From: Candidatus Curtissbacteria bacterium
GTDB taxonomy: Bacteria > Patescibacteriota > Microgenomatia > Curtissbacterales > GWA2-41-24
Direction: 5' to 3'
Assembly: GCA_030647775.1 (NCBI GenBank)
Contig: JAUSJC010000008.1
Coordinates: 1-47,466 of the forward strand
Length of the DNA stretch: 47,466 bases
The position numbers were made by a program, and so were the translations under genes. Positions 38,771 through 47,060 of this stretch are shown here, in pieces. The notes beneath the pieces were generated by a model. The model searched no databases, was not told where the DNA came from, and worked only from the letters and a program-made list of their open reading frames with translations. Every line of letters starts with the position of its first letter. Positions within the stretch are counted from its first letter, which is position 1.

Positions 38771-39907
38771 ATGGTTGAAGCAGTTAAAACGCTTTCGCTT
38801 ATAGACAGGATATTGAGGCATGGCAGCAAAAACGCCGAGCCGATTGTTCCTGTTCAAGAGGTTATTGAACCGATTGTACCTACCATCCCACCAACTCCAG
38901 AGCTTCCCCCGGTTGATCCAAAACAGCGATATCAGCAGGAATGGGGTGCATTCATGCAAGGGCCAGATATCGTAGGGATAAGGCAGAGGATAAATGATTT
39001 AAAAAGAGAGACAGGGACGCTTGCGGTATTGCCCGCTAGTCTAAGGGAGCAAGAAGATGCTGCTAAGCTAAAAAAAGTTGAGCTGGTTGCGAAAACTCGT
39101 GGTTCCGTCGGCAGTAGGCGAAAGTTGACTCGTCTTACAAATGAAAAACAAAATCTCGACAGCGAAATTAGAGGAGTTTCGAGGCGGATTGAAGGGCTTA
39201 GCAAAACTCTTCCGGCAACTTTGGCTAGGTTAGATGGGGAAAGAGCCGATTGTGAGCGGGAACTAGGGCAAAGGATAGAAGAATGGGCGCTTAGCGGGGA
39301 CGAGTATAGGCTTCTAAGGTTTGCCGTCGATAATCTAATAGATAACGATGCGGCAAGGGAACAACTTTTTAAAGAGTATGCAGAAGAACATGGGGCTAAT
39401 GTTGTAGCTTTAAGAAATAAATTTAAAAGGCGGGCCGGTTTGCCGCTTGCGGCAGATGACGGGGCGAAAGTAGAGGGGAACACAGAAATTAAAAGGAAGA
39501 ATAATGGAGGCCAAATAGCAGTTGCAGATAGTCCTGCGAATAGAATTTCAGAAAGAACGTATCAAAAACCTACAAAGTTCGAAATAGTTTTGGGGGTAAA
39601 TCAAGAACCAATTGCAGTTACTTCAGTTGTTGAGCTCGAGAGGCAGATTACGAAGATAAATAAACTCGGGCCGCTTCAAGCGAAAGATATTTGGGATAGG
39701 ATAGAACGTTTGGCTAATATGGATCATGATCAGATCATTCGACATGAAAGGGTTTCTGGGGGACTATTTAGGGGTTGGTATAAATATCCTATTGGTGGAA
39801 TGTGGGATGTAATTTTTAAAATTGAAGGCGGCATATTAACGTTTAGGGTAGGTCATCATGATGAGGTTTACGGGAAAGGCCCGAAGCCAAAGAGTTCGCA
39901 TCGTTAA
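38771..39907 (+). CDS. Coiled-coil protein with RelE/ParE-like C-terminus
   Basis: 378 aa. A short amphipathic start and Pro-rich linker (about 20-50: VIEPIVPTIPPTPELPPVDP) lead to a long charged coiled coil (about 68-170). The C-terminal ~85 residues end MWDVIFKIEGGILTFRVGHH and DEVYGKG, the final strands of RelE-superfamily toxins (IEGGxLxxxRVGHRxxVY). No antitoxin-like gene adjoins it. It could be a repurposed RelE fold attached to a structural coiled coil; the match is by eye. Confidence 0.5.
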   Translation: MVEAVKTLSLIDRILRHGSKNAEPIVPVQEVIEPIVPTIPPTPELPPVDPKQRYQQEWGAFMQGPDIVGIRQRINDLKRETGTLAVLPASLREQEDAAKLKKVELVAKTRGSVGSRRKLTRLTNEKQNLDSEIRGVSRRIEGLSKTLPATLARLDGERADCERELGQRIEEWALSGDEYRLLRFAVDNLIDNDAAREQLFKEYAEEHGANVVALRNKFKRRAGLPLAADDGAKVEGNTEIKRKNNGGQIAVADSPANRISERTYQKPTKFEIVLGVNQEPIAVTSVVELERQITKINKLGPLQAKDIWDRIERLANMDHDQIIRHERVSGGLFRGWYKYPIGGMWDVIFKIEGGILTFRVGHHDEVYGKGPKPKSSHR

Positions 39908-39927
39908 GTTTCGTTTTTTGGTTCCCT

Positions 39928-39956
39928 ATTGAGCAATTAGAGCAAGTCCGCTATAC
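39928..39956 (+). promoter_or_regulatory. Promoter of mreB
   Basis: TTGAGC (39928-39933), a 17 nt spacer and TATACT (39951-39956). The start site falls near 39963, which argues against the TTG codon at 39959 and for the ATG at 39971. Confidence 0.7.
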
Positions 39957-39970
39957 TTTTGGCGCTTTTC

Positions 39971-41020
39971 ATGATTCCGATTATTGACCATATCCTCGGC
40001 AAATTTTCCCTTGATTTAGGTATCGATTTAGGTACGGCGAACACTCTTGTTTACGTGCGAGGGAAAGGGATTGTGATCCGCGAACCTTCGATTGTGGCCC
40101 AAAACAGAAAGACCAAAAAAGTTCTGGCGATTGGAACCGAAGCCAAAAGAATGGTCGGCCGGACGCCGAAAAATATAGAAGCGGTGCGGCCTTTAAAAGA
40201 CGGCGTCGTTTGCGATTTTGATACGACTTTGGCAATGATGTCGCATTTTGTGCGCAAAGTCCACGAGAAACCGGGCCGCAATATTTCCATTCCCCGACCC
40301 AAAATTATTATTGGTGTGCCGACGCAAATTAGCGAAGTTGAGAGACGGGCAGTACTGGACGCGGCATACGCTTCGGGTGCGCGCGAAGTTTATTTAATTG
40401 AGGAGCCGATGGCGGCGGCAATCGGGGCGGGTTTGCCGGTTTCGGAGCCGGTCGGTTCGATGATTGTCGATATCGGCGGGGGAACTTGCGAGATCGCCGT
40501 AATTTCACTTGGCGGCATTGTGGTTGGCAAATCCTTAAAAGCCGCCGGCGACGCAATGGAACGGGAAATAATAAATTATGTGCGGTCGCGCTGGGGGTTA
40601 TTAATCGGGGAAAAGACGGCCGAAGAATTAAAAATGCTTTTGGGGAGCGCGATCCCGATTTCGATTGAAAAAGAGATGGTTGTGCGCGGGCGGGACTTGG
40701 AAAAGGGATTGCCCAAATCAATAAAGGTGACGTCGGTGCAAATAAGAGAAGCGCTGGCACCGGCCGTTTCGACTATCGTTTCGGCAATCAAAGAAATTGT
40801 GGAGGATACGCCGCCGGAATTGGCCTCCGATATTGCCGAGCGGGGAATTATTCTTTGCGGCGGGGGCTCTTTGATTTGGGGCCTGCCGAAGTTAATTTCC
40901 CAGGAAACAAAAATGCCGGTGGCTTTGGCTGATGAACCCTTAAATTGTGTTGTTTCCGGCTGTGCCGAGCTTTTGGAAAACCCCGCGCTTCTCAAGAAAG
41001 TGGCAATTACCAAAATCTAG
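39971..41020 (+). CDS. mreB: Rod shape-determining protein MreB
   Basis: 349 aa. Canonical actin-fold motifs: LGIDLGTANTLVYVRGKGIV, EEPMAAAIGAGLPV with the catalytic Glu (about 144), VDIGGGTCEIAVISLGGIV and GIILCGGGSLIWGL. It polymerises under the membrane and guides the elongation PBP. mrdA follows 31 bp later, as expected for a wall-elongation pair. It differs from the divergent paralogue at 696-1715. The start was chosen from promoter position. Confidence 0.96.
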   Translation: MIPIIDHILGKFSLDLGIDLGTANTLVYVRGKGIVIREPSIVAQNRKTKKVLAIGTEAKRMVGRTPKNIEAVRPLKDGVVCDFDTTLAMMSHFVRKVHEKPGRNISIPRPKIIIGVPTQISEVERRAVLDAAYASGAREVYLIEEPMAAAIGAGLPVSEPVGSMIVDIGGGTCEIAVISLGGIVVGKSLKAAGDAMEREIINYVRSRWGLLIGEKTAEELKMLLGSAIPISIEKEMVVRGRDLEKGLPKSIKVTSVQIREALAPAVSTIVSAIKEIVEDTPPELASDIAERGIILCGGGSLIWGLPKLISQETKMPVALADEPLNCVVSGCAELLENPALLKKVAITKI

Positions 41021-41051
41021 TTTGCTTGCGCTACCCGCTACAATGTAGAGG

Positions 41052-42770
41052 ATGAAAAAGAAAAAACTGCATTTGCTTGGGGCGGACAGCGCCATTTTTA
41101 GCGAGAGAGTCGGGCGGCTAAGGTTTGGCGCGCGGGGTGACGAAGAAGAATCCGGCAACCGACACAAAATCTTTGCCTTTTTAATTTTTGCCATTGTTTT
41201 AATTTTTCTTTTGAGGCTTTTTTATTTGCAGGTTGTAACTGGTGCCAAAAACCGCACGCTTGCGGAGAATAATCGCATACGGCTTATTGGTATTGTTGCG
41301 CCGCGGGGGAAGATCTTGGATAGAAACGGGCAGGTCATTGGCCAAAGCAATGTAACTTATTGGCTCAAGAAAGGTGATGAGAAAAAGGAGATTACGCTTG
41401 CGCAGAAAAACGATCTTGAGGCGCAAGGTCTGGCGAGCGAGGATTTTAGTGGAAGCCTTGGGCAAATTTACGAAGAGGTTGGACGTTCCTACCCGCTTGG
41501 AGAGGACGCTAGCCACGTTTTAGGTTACACCAGTTTGGCGCAAAAGGCGGATCTTAATAAAAGCCAACAGTTAACCTCGCAGGATCTGGTCGGGCGCGCC
41601 GGAATCGAAGAAACATACGAAGATTTTTTAAAGGGGACTGACGGGCAAAAGCTGATTGAAGTCGATGCCACAGGCGGCCGGGTTTCCATCATCAGTAAAG
41701 TAGCTTCAAAGCAAGGAGAAAACATTCGCTTAACGATTGATGCCAAGTTGCAAAAAGTGGCGTATGAAGCTTTGAAAAAAGGCGCCGAGAAAGTCTCTTC
41801 AAACCGCGGGGCGATTATTGTTTCCAATCCCGGGACGGGTGAAGTTTTGGCGCTGGCTTCACTCCCTTCGTTTGACCCGAATAATGTGGGCGGCGCAACC
41901 AATGATCCGAATAAGCCGCTTTTTAACCGGGCGCTTTTAGGGAATTATCCGCCGGGTTCAATTTTCAAAATTGTAACGGCGCTGGCCGGTTTGGAATCGG
42001 GAAAAATAAATCGCGATACGGAAATTGAAGATGTTGGCGAGTTTGAATTTTCGGGTGTGCGTTTTTCTAATTGGTATTACACGGCTTATGGCGGGAAAGA
42101 TGGTGTGGTTAAACTAGACCGCGCAATCGCCAGGTCTAACGATATTTATTTTTACAGAGTCGGGCAAACAATTGGCTTGGACCCGATTAGACAAATGGCA
42201 CTTGCGCTCGGTTTTGGCGCCAAAACGGGGATTGATATGCCAAGCGAGGATTTTGGTTTGGTGCCGGACGGGGTTTGGAAGCAGTCGACACAAAGCCAGC
42301 CTTGGTATCCGGGCGATACGATGCATATGGCAATCGGCCAGGGGTTTATGCTGGTGACACCGATGCAGATTTCCAACCTTATTAATTTTATGGCGAGCGG
42401 GAAACTGATTAAGCCGTATTTGGTAAGCCAAATTGATGGTCCAAAAACTTCTAAGATCAATCCGAAAGTCATCGGCAAAAATTTGGTAAGCGACGCCAAT
42501 TTCAATTTAGTGCGTGAGGGAATGCGCCAAGTTTGCGCAACCGGCGGAACCGGCTGGCCGTTCTTCATGGTGAAGAACTATACTTTGGGTTGTAAGACCG
42601 GAACGGCGGAAAAAACGGAGGGTAACCCGCATGCGTGGTTTGGGGCTTTCGCGCCGTTTGATAACCCGCAAATTTCTGTAACGGTTTTGGTGGAAGACGG
42701 TGGTGAGGGGTCAACTGTGGCCGGTCCGGTTGCCAAAGAGGTTTTGGACTGGTGGTTTGGACAAAAGTAA
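41052..42770 (+). CDS. mrdA: Penicillin-binding protein 2 (elongation transpeptidase)
   Basis: 572 aa class B PBP. Cytoplasmic head, one transmembrane helix (about 39-58), a pedestal domain (APRGKILDRNGQVIGQS), then the transpeptidase: SxxK PPGSIFK with catalytic S303, SxN RSND (S362) and KTG CKTGTAEKT (K515). It crosslinks peptidoglycan outside the membrane together with MreB. A TACAAT box lies 7 nt before the ATG. A hairpin with T run (42805-42823) follows. Confidence 0.95.
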   Translation: MKKKKLHLLGADSAIFSERVGRLRFGARGDEEESGNRHKIFAFLIFAIVLIFLLRLFYLQVVTGAKNRTLAENNRIRLIGIVAPRGKILDRNGQVIGQSNVTYWLKKGDEKKEITLAQKNDLEAQGLASEDFSGSLGQIYEEVGRSYPLGEDASHVLGYTSLAQKADLNKSQQLTSQDLVGRAGIEETYEDFLKGTDGQKLIEVDATGGRVSIISKVASKQGENIRLTIDAKLQKVAYEALKKGAEKVSSNRGAIIVSNPGTGEVLALASLPSFDPNNVGGATNDPNKPLFNRALLGNYPPGSIFKIVTALAGLESGKINRDTEIEDVGEFEFSGVRFSNWYYTAYGGKDGVVKLDRAIARSNDIYFYRVGQTIGLDPIRQMALALGFGAKTGIDMPSEDFGLVPDGVWKQSTQSQPWYPGDTMHMAIGQGFMLVTPMQISNLINFMASGKLIKPYLVSQIDGPKTSKINPKVIGKNLVSDANFNLVREGMRQVCATGGTGWPFFMVKNYTLGCKTGTAEKTEGNPHAWFGAFAPFDNPQISVTVLVEDGGEGSTVAGPVAKEVLDWWFGQK

Positions 42771-42804
42771 CAAGTATCAAGTATCATGTACTTTGTATCA
42801 AGAG

Positions 42805-42823
42805 CCTGCCGCGGCAGGTTTTT
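42805..42823 (+). terminator. Hairpin with T run abutting the purH start
   Basis: CCTGCC-GC-GGCAGG followed by TTTTTATATG, where the ATG starts the next gene at 42826. It could end the mreB-mrdA transcript or act as an attenuator. The galU upstream ORF has the same arrangement (14795-14819). Confidence 0.55.
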
Positions 42824-42825
42824 AT

Positions 42826-43767
42826 ATGACAAGATTAGATTTACCAAAACAATTAATCGTTAAACTTCATAAGTATAAGGACTTGCGCTACGGGGAAAAC
42901 CCGCACCAAAGGAGCGCGTTTTATATTGAAGACCCCAAAAGGCCCGGTTACAGGCAACTTTGGGGAATGCCGCTTTCACACAACAATCTAGGTGACGCTA
43001 ACCACGCTTGGCGTCTAGTTGCCGATTTTTTGGAGCCGACGGTTGCCATTATCAAACATGGTAATCCGAGCGGCATCACATCCAGAAACAATTTGGCTAA
43101 AGCTTTTAAAAAGGCGCTAGAGGCGGATCCGGTTAGTGCGTTTGGCGGAATAATTGCCGTGAACCGTCCGCCGTCCGTGGAAATGGTGGAGGCAATGCAC
43201 GGAGTTTTCTTTGAACTTTTGGTGGCACCGGATTTTTCAAAAGAAGTTTTAGCCCGGATTAAAAAACGCGGTGCCAAAATGAGGGTGGTTCGGGCCGATA
43301 AGCCGCCTCTGCAGTTGGAATTTACAAGAGTTTTTAACGGCTACTTGATCCAAACGCCGGATGCCCTGCACGAGGATAGCTCGAAGTGGCGGCTGGTAGC
43401 CGGGAAAAGACCGAGCGCCGATACCTGGAGGGATTTGGAATTTACTTGGAGAGTTGTTAAACATGTTAAATCGAACGCGATTGTTATTGCGCGAGGCGGA
43501 AGCCTGCGGGGAATGGGGACCGGTCAGCCAAACAGGGTGAATGCGGTGAAACTTGCCCTGAATCAGGCGGGGGAGAAGGCAAGAGGAGCAGTTTTGGCAA
43601 GCGACGCGTTTTTTCCTTTTGCCGATAATGTTGAACTGGCGGCCAAAGCAGGCATTTCTGTTATCATTCAGCCCGGCGGGTCAATAAATGATAAAGAAGT
43701 AATTGCTGCGGCCAAAAAACACAGGATGACAATGGTATTTACGGGAGTAAGGCACTTTAAACATTGA
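42826..43767 (+). CDS. purH: AICAR transformylase domain of PurH as a separate protein
   Basis: 313 aa corresponding to the C-terminal AICARFT half of PurH (LRYGENPHQRSAFY, AIIKHGNPSGIT with the catalytic Lys-His pair near 77, DPVSAFGGIIAVNR, SNAIVIARGGSLRGMGTGQPNRV, ASDAFFPFADNVELAAKAGI, VIQPGG-type end). It transfers formyl from 10-formyl-THF to AICAR. The IMP cyclohydrolase half is encoded by the next gene, in reverse of the usual domain order. No other pur gene is in the window. Confidence 0.93.
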   Translation: MTRLDLPKQLIVKLHKYKDLRYGENPHQRSAFYIEDPKRPGYRQLWGMPLSHNNLGDANHAWRLVADFLEPTVAIIKHGNPSGITSRNNLAKAFKKALEADPVSAFGGIIAVNRPPSVEMVEAMHGVFFELLVAPDFSKEVLARIKKRGAKMRVVRADKPPLQLEFTRVFNGYLIQTPDALHEDSSKWRLVAGKRPSADTWRDLEFTWRVVKHVKSNAIVIARGGSLRGMGTGQPNRVNAVKLALNQAGEKARGAVLASDAFFPFADNVELAAKAGISVIIQPGGSINDKEVIAAAKKHRMTMVFTGVRHFKH

Positions 43768-43824
43768 ACGCGAATGGACACGAATTGTTAGTCCGAATTT
43801 TTCCGAATATTCGGATAAATTAGT

Positions 43825-44373
43825 ATGGAAATACAAGTAAAAAACATCTTTGTTGCGGTTTACGATAAAAGGAATTTAGATAAACTTGCCGTTATTTTAA
43901 GGCATTACAAAGTTAATGTTTTGGGGACGGAGGGAACGGCCAAATATCTTAAGGCAAAAGGCGTGAAGGTAAAGTCTGTGGTTTCCGGCTTTGATTTTGA
44001 CGGCCGGGTTAAGAGCTTGGACAGGAAAAATTTCGCGGCGATTTTGGCCGATAAGACCAAAAAGAAACACTTGACCGAGATCAGGAAACTCAAAATGCCG
44101 GCAATTGATGCGGTAGTGGTCGATCTTTATAAACCGGAGAAAAAAGGATTTCCGGAAAGTATGGATATTGGCGGGCAGGCTTTGATTCGCGCGGCTTGCA
44201 AAAACTTTCAAAGCGTGGCCGTGGCGTTTGACGCAAAATCGATTGCCGATTTGGAGTGGGAACTGACGAAAAATCGCGGTGTAACAACACTGGCTTTCCG
44301 CAAAAAGCAGGCGGGCAAAGCATTAAAGTTTATTGCCTCAAGAACAAAACTGGAAGCACAAATGCTTAAGTAA
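43825..44373 (+). CDS. purH: IMP cyclohydrolase domain of PurH as a separate protein
   Basis: 182 aa matching the N-terminal MGS-like cyclohydrolase half of PurH: VAVYDKRNLDKLAVILRHYKVNVLGTEGTAKYLKAKGV, GFDFDGRVKSLDRKNFAAIL, VVVDLYKPEK, ESMDIGGQALIRAACKN. It closes FAICAR to IMP. It sits 57 bp after the transformylase gene; the gap contains the palindrome TCCGAATATTCGGA (43802-43815). The residues usually read VDIGGPxxxRAAAKN are DIGGQALIRAACKN, a variation near the active site. Confidence 0.9.
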   Translation: MEIQVKNIFVAVYDKRNLDKLAVILRHYKVNVLGTEGTAKYLKAKGVKVKSVVSGFDFDGRVKSLDRKNFAAILADKTKKKHLTEIRKLKMPAIDAVVVDLYKPEKKGFPESMDIGGQALIRAACKNFQSVAVAFDAKSIADLEWELTKNRGVTTLAFRKKQAGKALKFIASRTKLEAQMLK

Positions 44374-44394
44374 ATTTCAGTACAATAGTAGTTG

Positions 44395-45477
44395 ATGAGT
44401 AAAGATTTGGAATATTGGGTAGTAACTTCGGCAATACCCGGAGTCGGGACGGCAACGTTTAATTATCTTCTAAAATACTTCAAAACTTTAAAAAAATTTT
44501 GGGAAGCGCCTGATGCGCAAATCCAGAAATTAAAGATTGATGTTAGAGCGCGTGAAGCGATAATTGATTTTCGCAAAAAAGTTGACCCGAAAGTTTATTT
44601 ACAAACGGTTTACGAGCGGGGGATTAAAGTGGTTTCGCTTACGGACCGGGATTATCCGGCAAATCTACGGTCGGTTTCGGACGCGCCGCCGGTTTTGTAC
44701 TTTCGCGGAGAACTTTTGCCCCAAGATGATCTGGCGTTGGGAGTTGTCGGCGCGCGGTTTGCGACGGTTTATGGCAGACAGGTTACGGAGAAATTGGTTT
44801 TTGATCTGGTGACGAGTGGACTGACAATCGTCAGCGGTTTGGCTAGGGGAATTGATAGTATGGCGCATAGAACTGCGCTGGAGGCCGGCGGCAGGACGAT
44901 CGCGGTTTTGGGATGCGGCGTCGATTTAATTTATCCGCCGGAAAATAAAAATTTGGCGGAGGAAATAGTAAAACATGGCGCGATAGTTTCGGAATTTCCT
45001 TTAGGGTTTCCGTCAGTCCCTTCAAATTTCCCGGCAAGGAACAGGATTATTTCCGGATTATCTTTAGGCGTTTTGGTAACGGAAGCGGCGATTGACAGCG
45101 GATCTTTAATCACCGCGGGGCAGGCGGCGGAACAAGGACGCGAGGTTTTCGCGGTGCCGGGGCCAATTACGAGCAAGATGAGCGCCGGTGCCAACAACCT
45201 TTTGAAGGAAGGCGTGCATCCGGCAACGGAAGCGGCGGATATTTTGCAGGTTTTGGATATAGAAAGAAAACAGGCGCAGGTTAAATCGAAATTCGTCGGT
45301 AAGCCGAAAGACAAGATACAAGCAAAAATTCTTGGGATGTTGGCGAACGGCAATTTGCATATTGATAAACTGGCTATAGACTGCGGACTCAAAATAGAAA
45401 TTGTTTCGGCAACTTTGGGGCAGATGGAAATCTTAGGTTTTGTCAAAAACTACGGTTCAGGGGTGTGGGGAGTTTAG
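44395..45477 (+). CDS. dprA: DNA processing protein DprA
   Basis: 360 aa. An N-terminal helical/SAM-like part, Rossmann domain with LGVVGARFATVYGRQV, IVSGLARGIDSMAHRTALEAGGRTIAVLGCGVDLIYP and FPARNRIISGLSLGVLVTEA, and a C-terminal winged helix (LHIDKLAIDCGLKIEIVSATLGQMEILGFV). It protects incoming single-stranded DNA and loads RecA in transformation, in keeping with the type IV pilin genes. A TACAAT box (44381-44386) is 8 nt before this ATG. Its last 11 codons are repeated 600 bp downstream. Confidence 0.95.
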   Translation: MSKDLEYWVVTSAIPGVGTATFNYLLKYFKTLKKFWEAPDAQIQKLKIDVRAREAIIDFRKKVDPKVYLQTVYERGIKVVSLTDRDYPANLRSVSDAPPVLYFRGELLPQDDLALGVVGARFATVYGRQVTEKLVFDLVTSGLTIVSGLARGIDSMAHRTALEAGGRTIAVLGCGVDLIYPPENKNLAEEIVKHGAIVSEFPLGFPSVPSNFPARNRIISGLSLGVLVTEAAIDSGSLITAGQAAEQGREVFAVPGPITSKMSAGANNLLKEGVHPATEAADILQVLDIERKQAQVKSKFVGKPKDKIQAKILGMLANGNLHIDKLAIDCGLKIEIVSATLGQMEILGFVKNYGSGVWGV

Positions 45478-45482
45478 GGAAG

Positions 45483-46001
45483 TTAATTTGGACCTAGCTC
45501 GACATTAATGTCTCGTGAGCAGGTTTCTTCGAAAAGGCGGAAAGTCTGGTAGGATATTCTGGTTTTTAAATCTGGGATAGGCAGAACTGTGTAACTTCTC
45601 CCTGAATCTATCGAGACGGAGATTTGATATTCACCGAAGCATGACGGTGTTGCCAGAGCGGCATATGTAGTACCAACACCGAGATTAATTTTAAAGTTAT
45701 CCGTATCGGTTTTCCTGCCGTCCTTTTCAATTCTTGAAACCTTGACCAGTATATCTGAACCCGAAAGACTGCCGTCTACATCCCGGATACCGAAAAACAC
45801 TATGCCTATACCAGCCTCTTTAGCTTTTTTGATGATCGTTTTTTTATCAAGGGCTATATCGTAAGATCTTTCAACAGGAGTGGTAACTTGAGGGGGAAAT
45901 GGAGCTTTGAACTCCGATTTTGGCTCGGTATTGCAGGCGAAAACCGCTGCTGTCGGAAGTGTTAAAAAAAGAAGGGCGGATCTAACGAATTCCCGATCCA
46001 T
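45483..46001 (-). CDS. Putative lipoprotein, 172 aa
   Basis: Signal peptide with hydrophobic core and lipobox-like end (SALLFLTLPTAAVFA|C, Cys23), then a mature beta-rich domain with DVDGSLSGSDILVKVSRIEK and a second Cys pair (SCFGEY, ETCSRD). No known family was seen. A TATAAT box (46010-46015, minus strand) is 8 nt before the ATG. The gene lies entirely between two copies of the dprA 3' end, so it appears to have arrived with that duplication. Confidence 0.6.
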   Translation of the reverse strand: MDREFVRSALLFLTLPTAAVFACNTEPKSEFKAPFPPQVTTPVERSYDIALDKKTIIKKAKEAGIGIVFFGIRDVDGSLSGSDILVKVSRIEKDGRKTDTDNFKINLGVGTTYAALATPSCFGEYQISVSIDSGRSYTVLPIPDLKTRISYQTFRLFEETCSRDINVELGPN

Positions 46002-46059
46002 TTGGCCGCATTATAGCCAGTGGGCAGTTTGTGCGCAAATTATCTTTTATTTTGCTTTT

Positions 46060-46092
46060 CAAAAACTACGGTTCAGGAGTTTGGGGAGTTTA
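46060..46092 (+). pseudogene. Second copy of the dprA 3' end
   Basis: 33 bp matching 45444-45476 at 31 positions; it encodes KNYGSGVWGV and a stop. Its stop overlaps that of the convergent HAD gene, suggesting that it is the original dprA end. Confidence 0.85.
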
Positions 46093-46761
46093 AGTCTTAT
46101 TGATTTTGACGATAATTCCTTCAATCTTTCGCAGGTCGTTTAAGAGATAATCCGGCTTTTTGTCTTTGAGGCGTTTTGTGCTGTTGTAGCCGTTGGTTAT
46201 GGCAACGGCGATTGCGCCAAGTTCACGGGCAATTTCTATTTCTTCAACGGTGTCGCCAACGATTAAAATTTCTGCGGGATTTATCTTTTTTGCTTTGAGA
46301 TAATCCATGAGTTTTTCGCCTTTGCCGCGGTTAAATATAATTTCGTTCGTTTGCCCATTGCCGATAACTTCTGCAAAATATTCTTCGATCTTTAATCTTT
46401 TAAGGTGTTTTATGATTTGGTAGCGGATATGATTGCTAAAAATTACAGACGGAATGTTATGCGCTTTCAGCCATTTCAGAAGACTGCGGGTACCGGCGCG
46501 GGTTCTGGAATTAGCGGCTCGTGCTTCGTAAGTTTCGTGGAAAATCGTTTCACTTTTTTCAAGCTTGGCCTTTGGGATTTTGGGGTTGACGCCGATTTTT
46601 GTGTAGAAATTAACGAGCGGCACTTCAAAGGTTTCCTGGAATTTTTTAAGAGATATAGGTTTGTAACCAAGGGCGACCAACGCGGCATCATCACCGACTA
46701 AACACGCAACCGTGTCGGAAAGGATGGTACCGTTCCAGTCGAAGGCGACGAGCTTGATCAT
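46090..46761 (-). CDS. HAD-superfamily hydrolase
   Basis: 223 aa from MIKLVAFDWNGT; a longer frame upstream overlaps the next gene. Motif I FDWNGTIL with nucleophile Asp (about 8) and Thr, where the usual second Asp is Asn (DWN), motif II SVIFSNH, motif III Lys near RGKGEK and motif IV LIVGDTVEEIE. Resembles phosphoglycolate-phosphatase-like enzymes with a helical cap. Substrate not clear. The start overlaps the upstream membrane-protein gene by 4 bp. Confidence 0.85.
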   Translation of the reverse strand: MIKLVAFDWNGTILSDTVACLVGDDAALVALGYKPISLKKFQETFEVPLVNFYTKIGVNPKIPKAKLEKSETIFHETYEARAANSRTRAGTRSLLKWLKAHNIPSVIFSNHIRYQIIKHLKRLKIEEYFAEVIGNGQTNEIIFNRGKGEKLMDYLKAKKINPAEILIVGDTVEEIEIARELGAIAVAITNGYNSTKRLKDKKPDYLLNDLRKIEGIIVKINKT

Positions 46762-46994
46762 TCCTGGCGGTGTTTTTGGTAGGCGAGGATAAACCAGCTG
46801 GCAGATGTTACAAGTGTTGAGGCGGTGGAGAGCCACAGATTTAAAGTAAGGTATGCAATTGCGAAAATGCCTAAGACAGTCCCGGTTGTAAGACTTGTTG
46901 AAATCTCCGGTTTTTGTTTACCACGAATCGTTGGAATAAGGGCTGCTACGAAAATCCAGCTCCCTACTGAAAAAACCCAATCTTGCCAAAGCAT
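46758..46994 (-). CDS. Small membrane protein, 78 aa
   Basis: Three hydrophobic segments (about 5-20, 35-56, 60-72) in MLWQDWVFSVGSWIFVAALI, GTVLGIFAIAYLTLNLWLS and SASWFILAYQ. Layout resembles half-transporter or PQ-loop-like small proteins, without a definite motif. Translationally coupled to the HAD gene. Confidence 0.6.
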   Translation of the reverse strand: MLWQDWVFSVGSWIFVAALIPTIRGKQKPEISTSLTTGTVLGIFAIAYLTLNLWLSTASTLVTSASWFILAYQKHRQE

Positions 46995-47060
46995 TTTTTA
47001 AGTTTATCCTTTGTGGGTTAAGAGGTCTAGTAGGCAACAAAAGTTTAATGATTCAGATCA

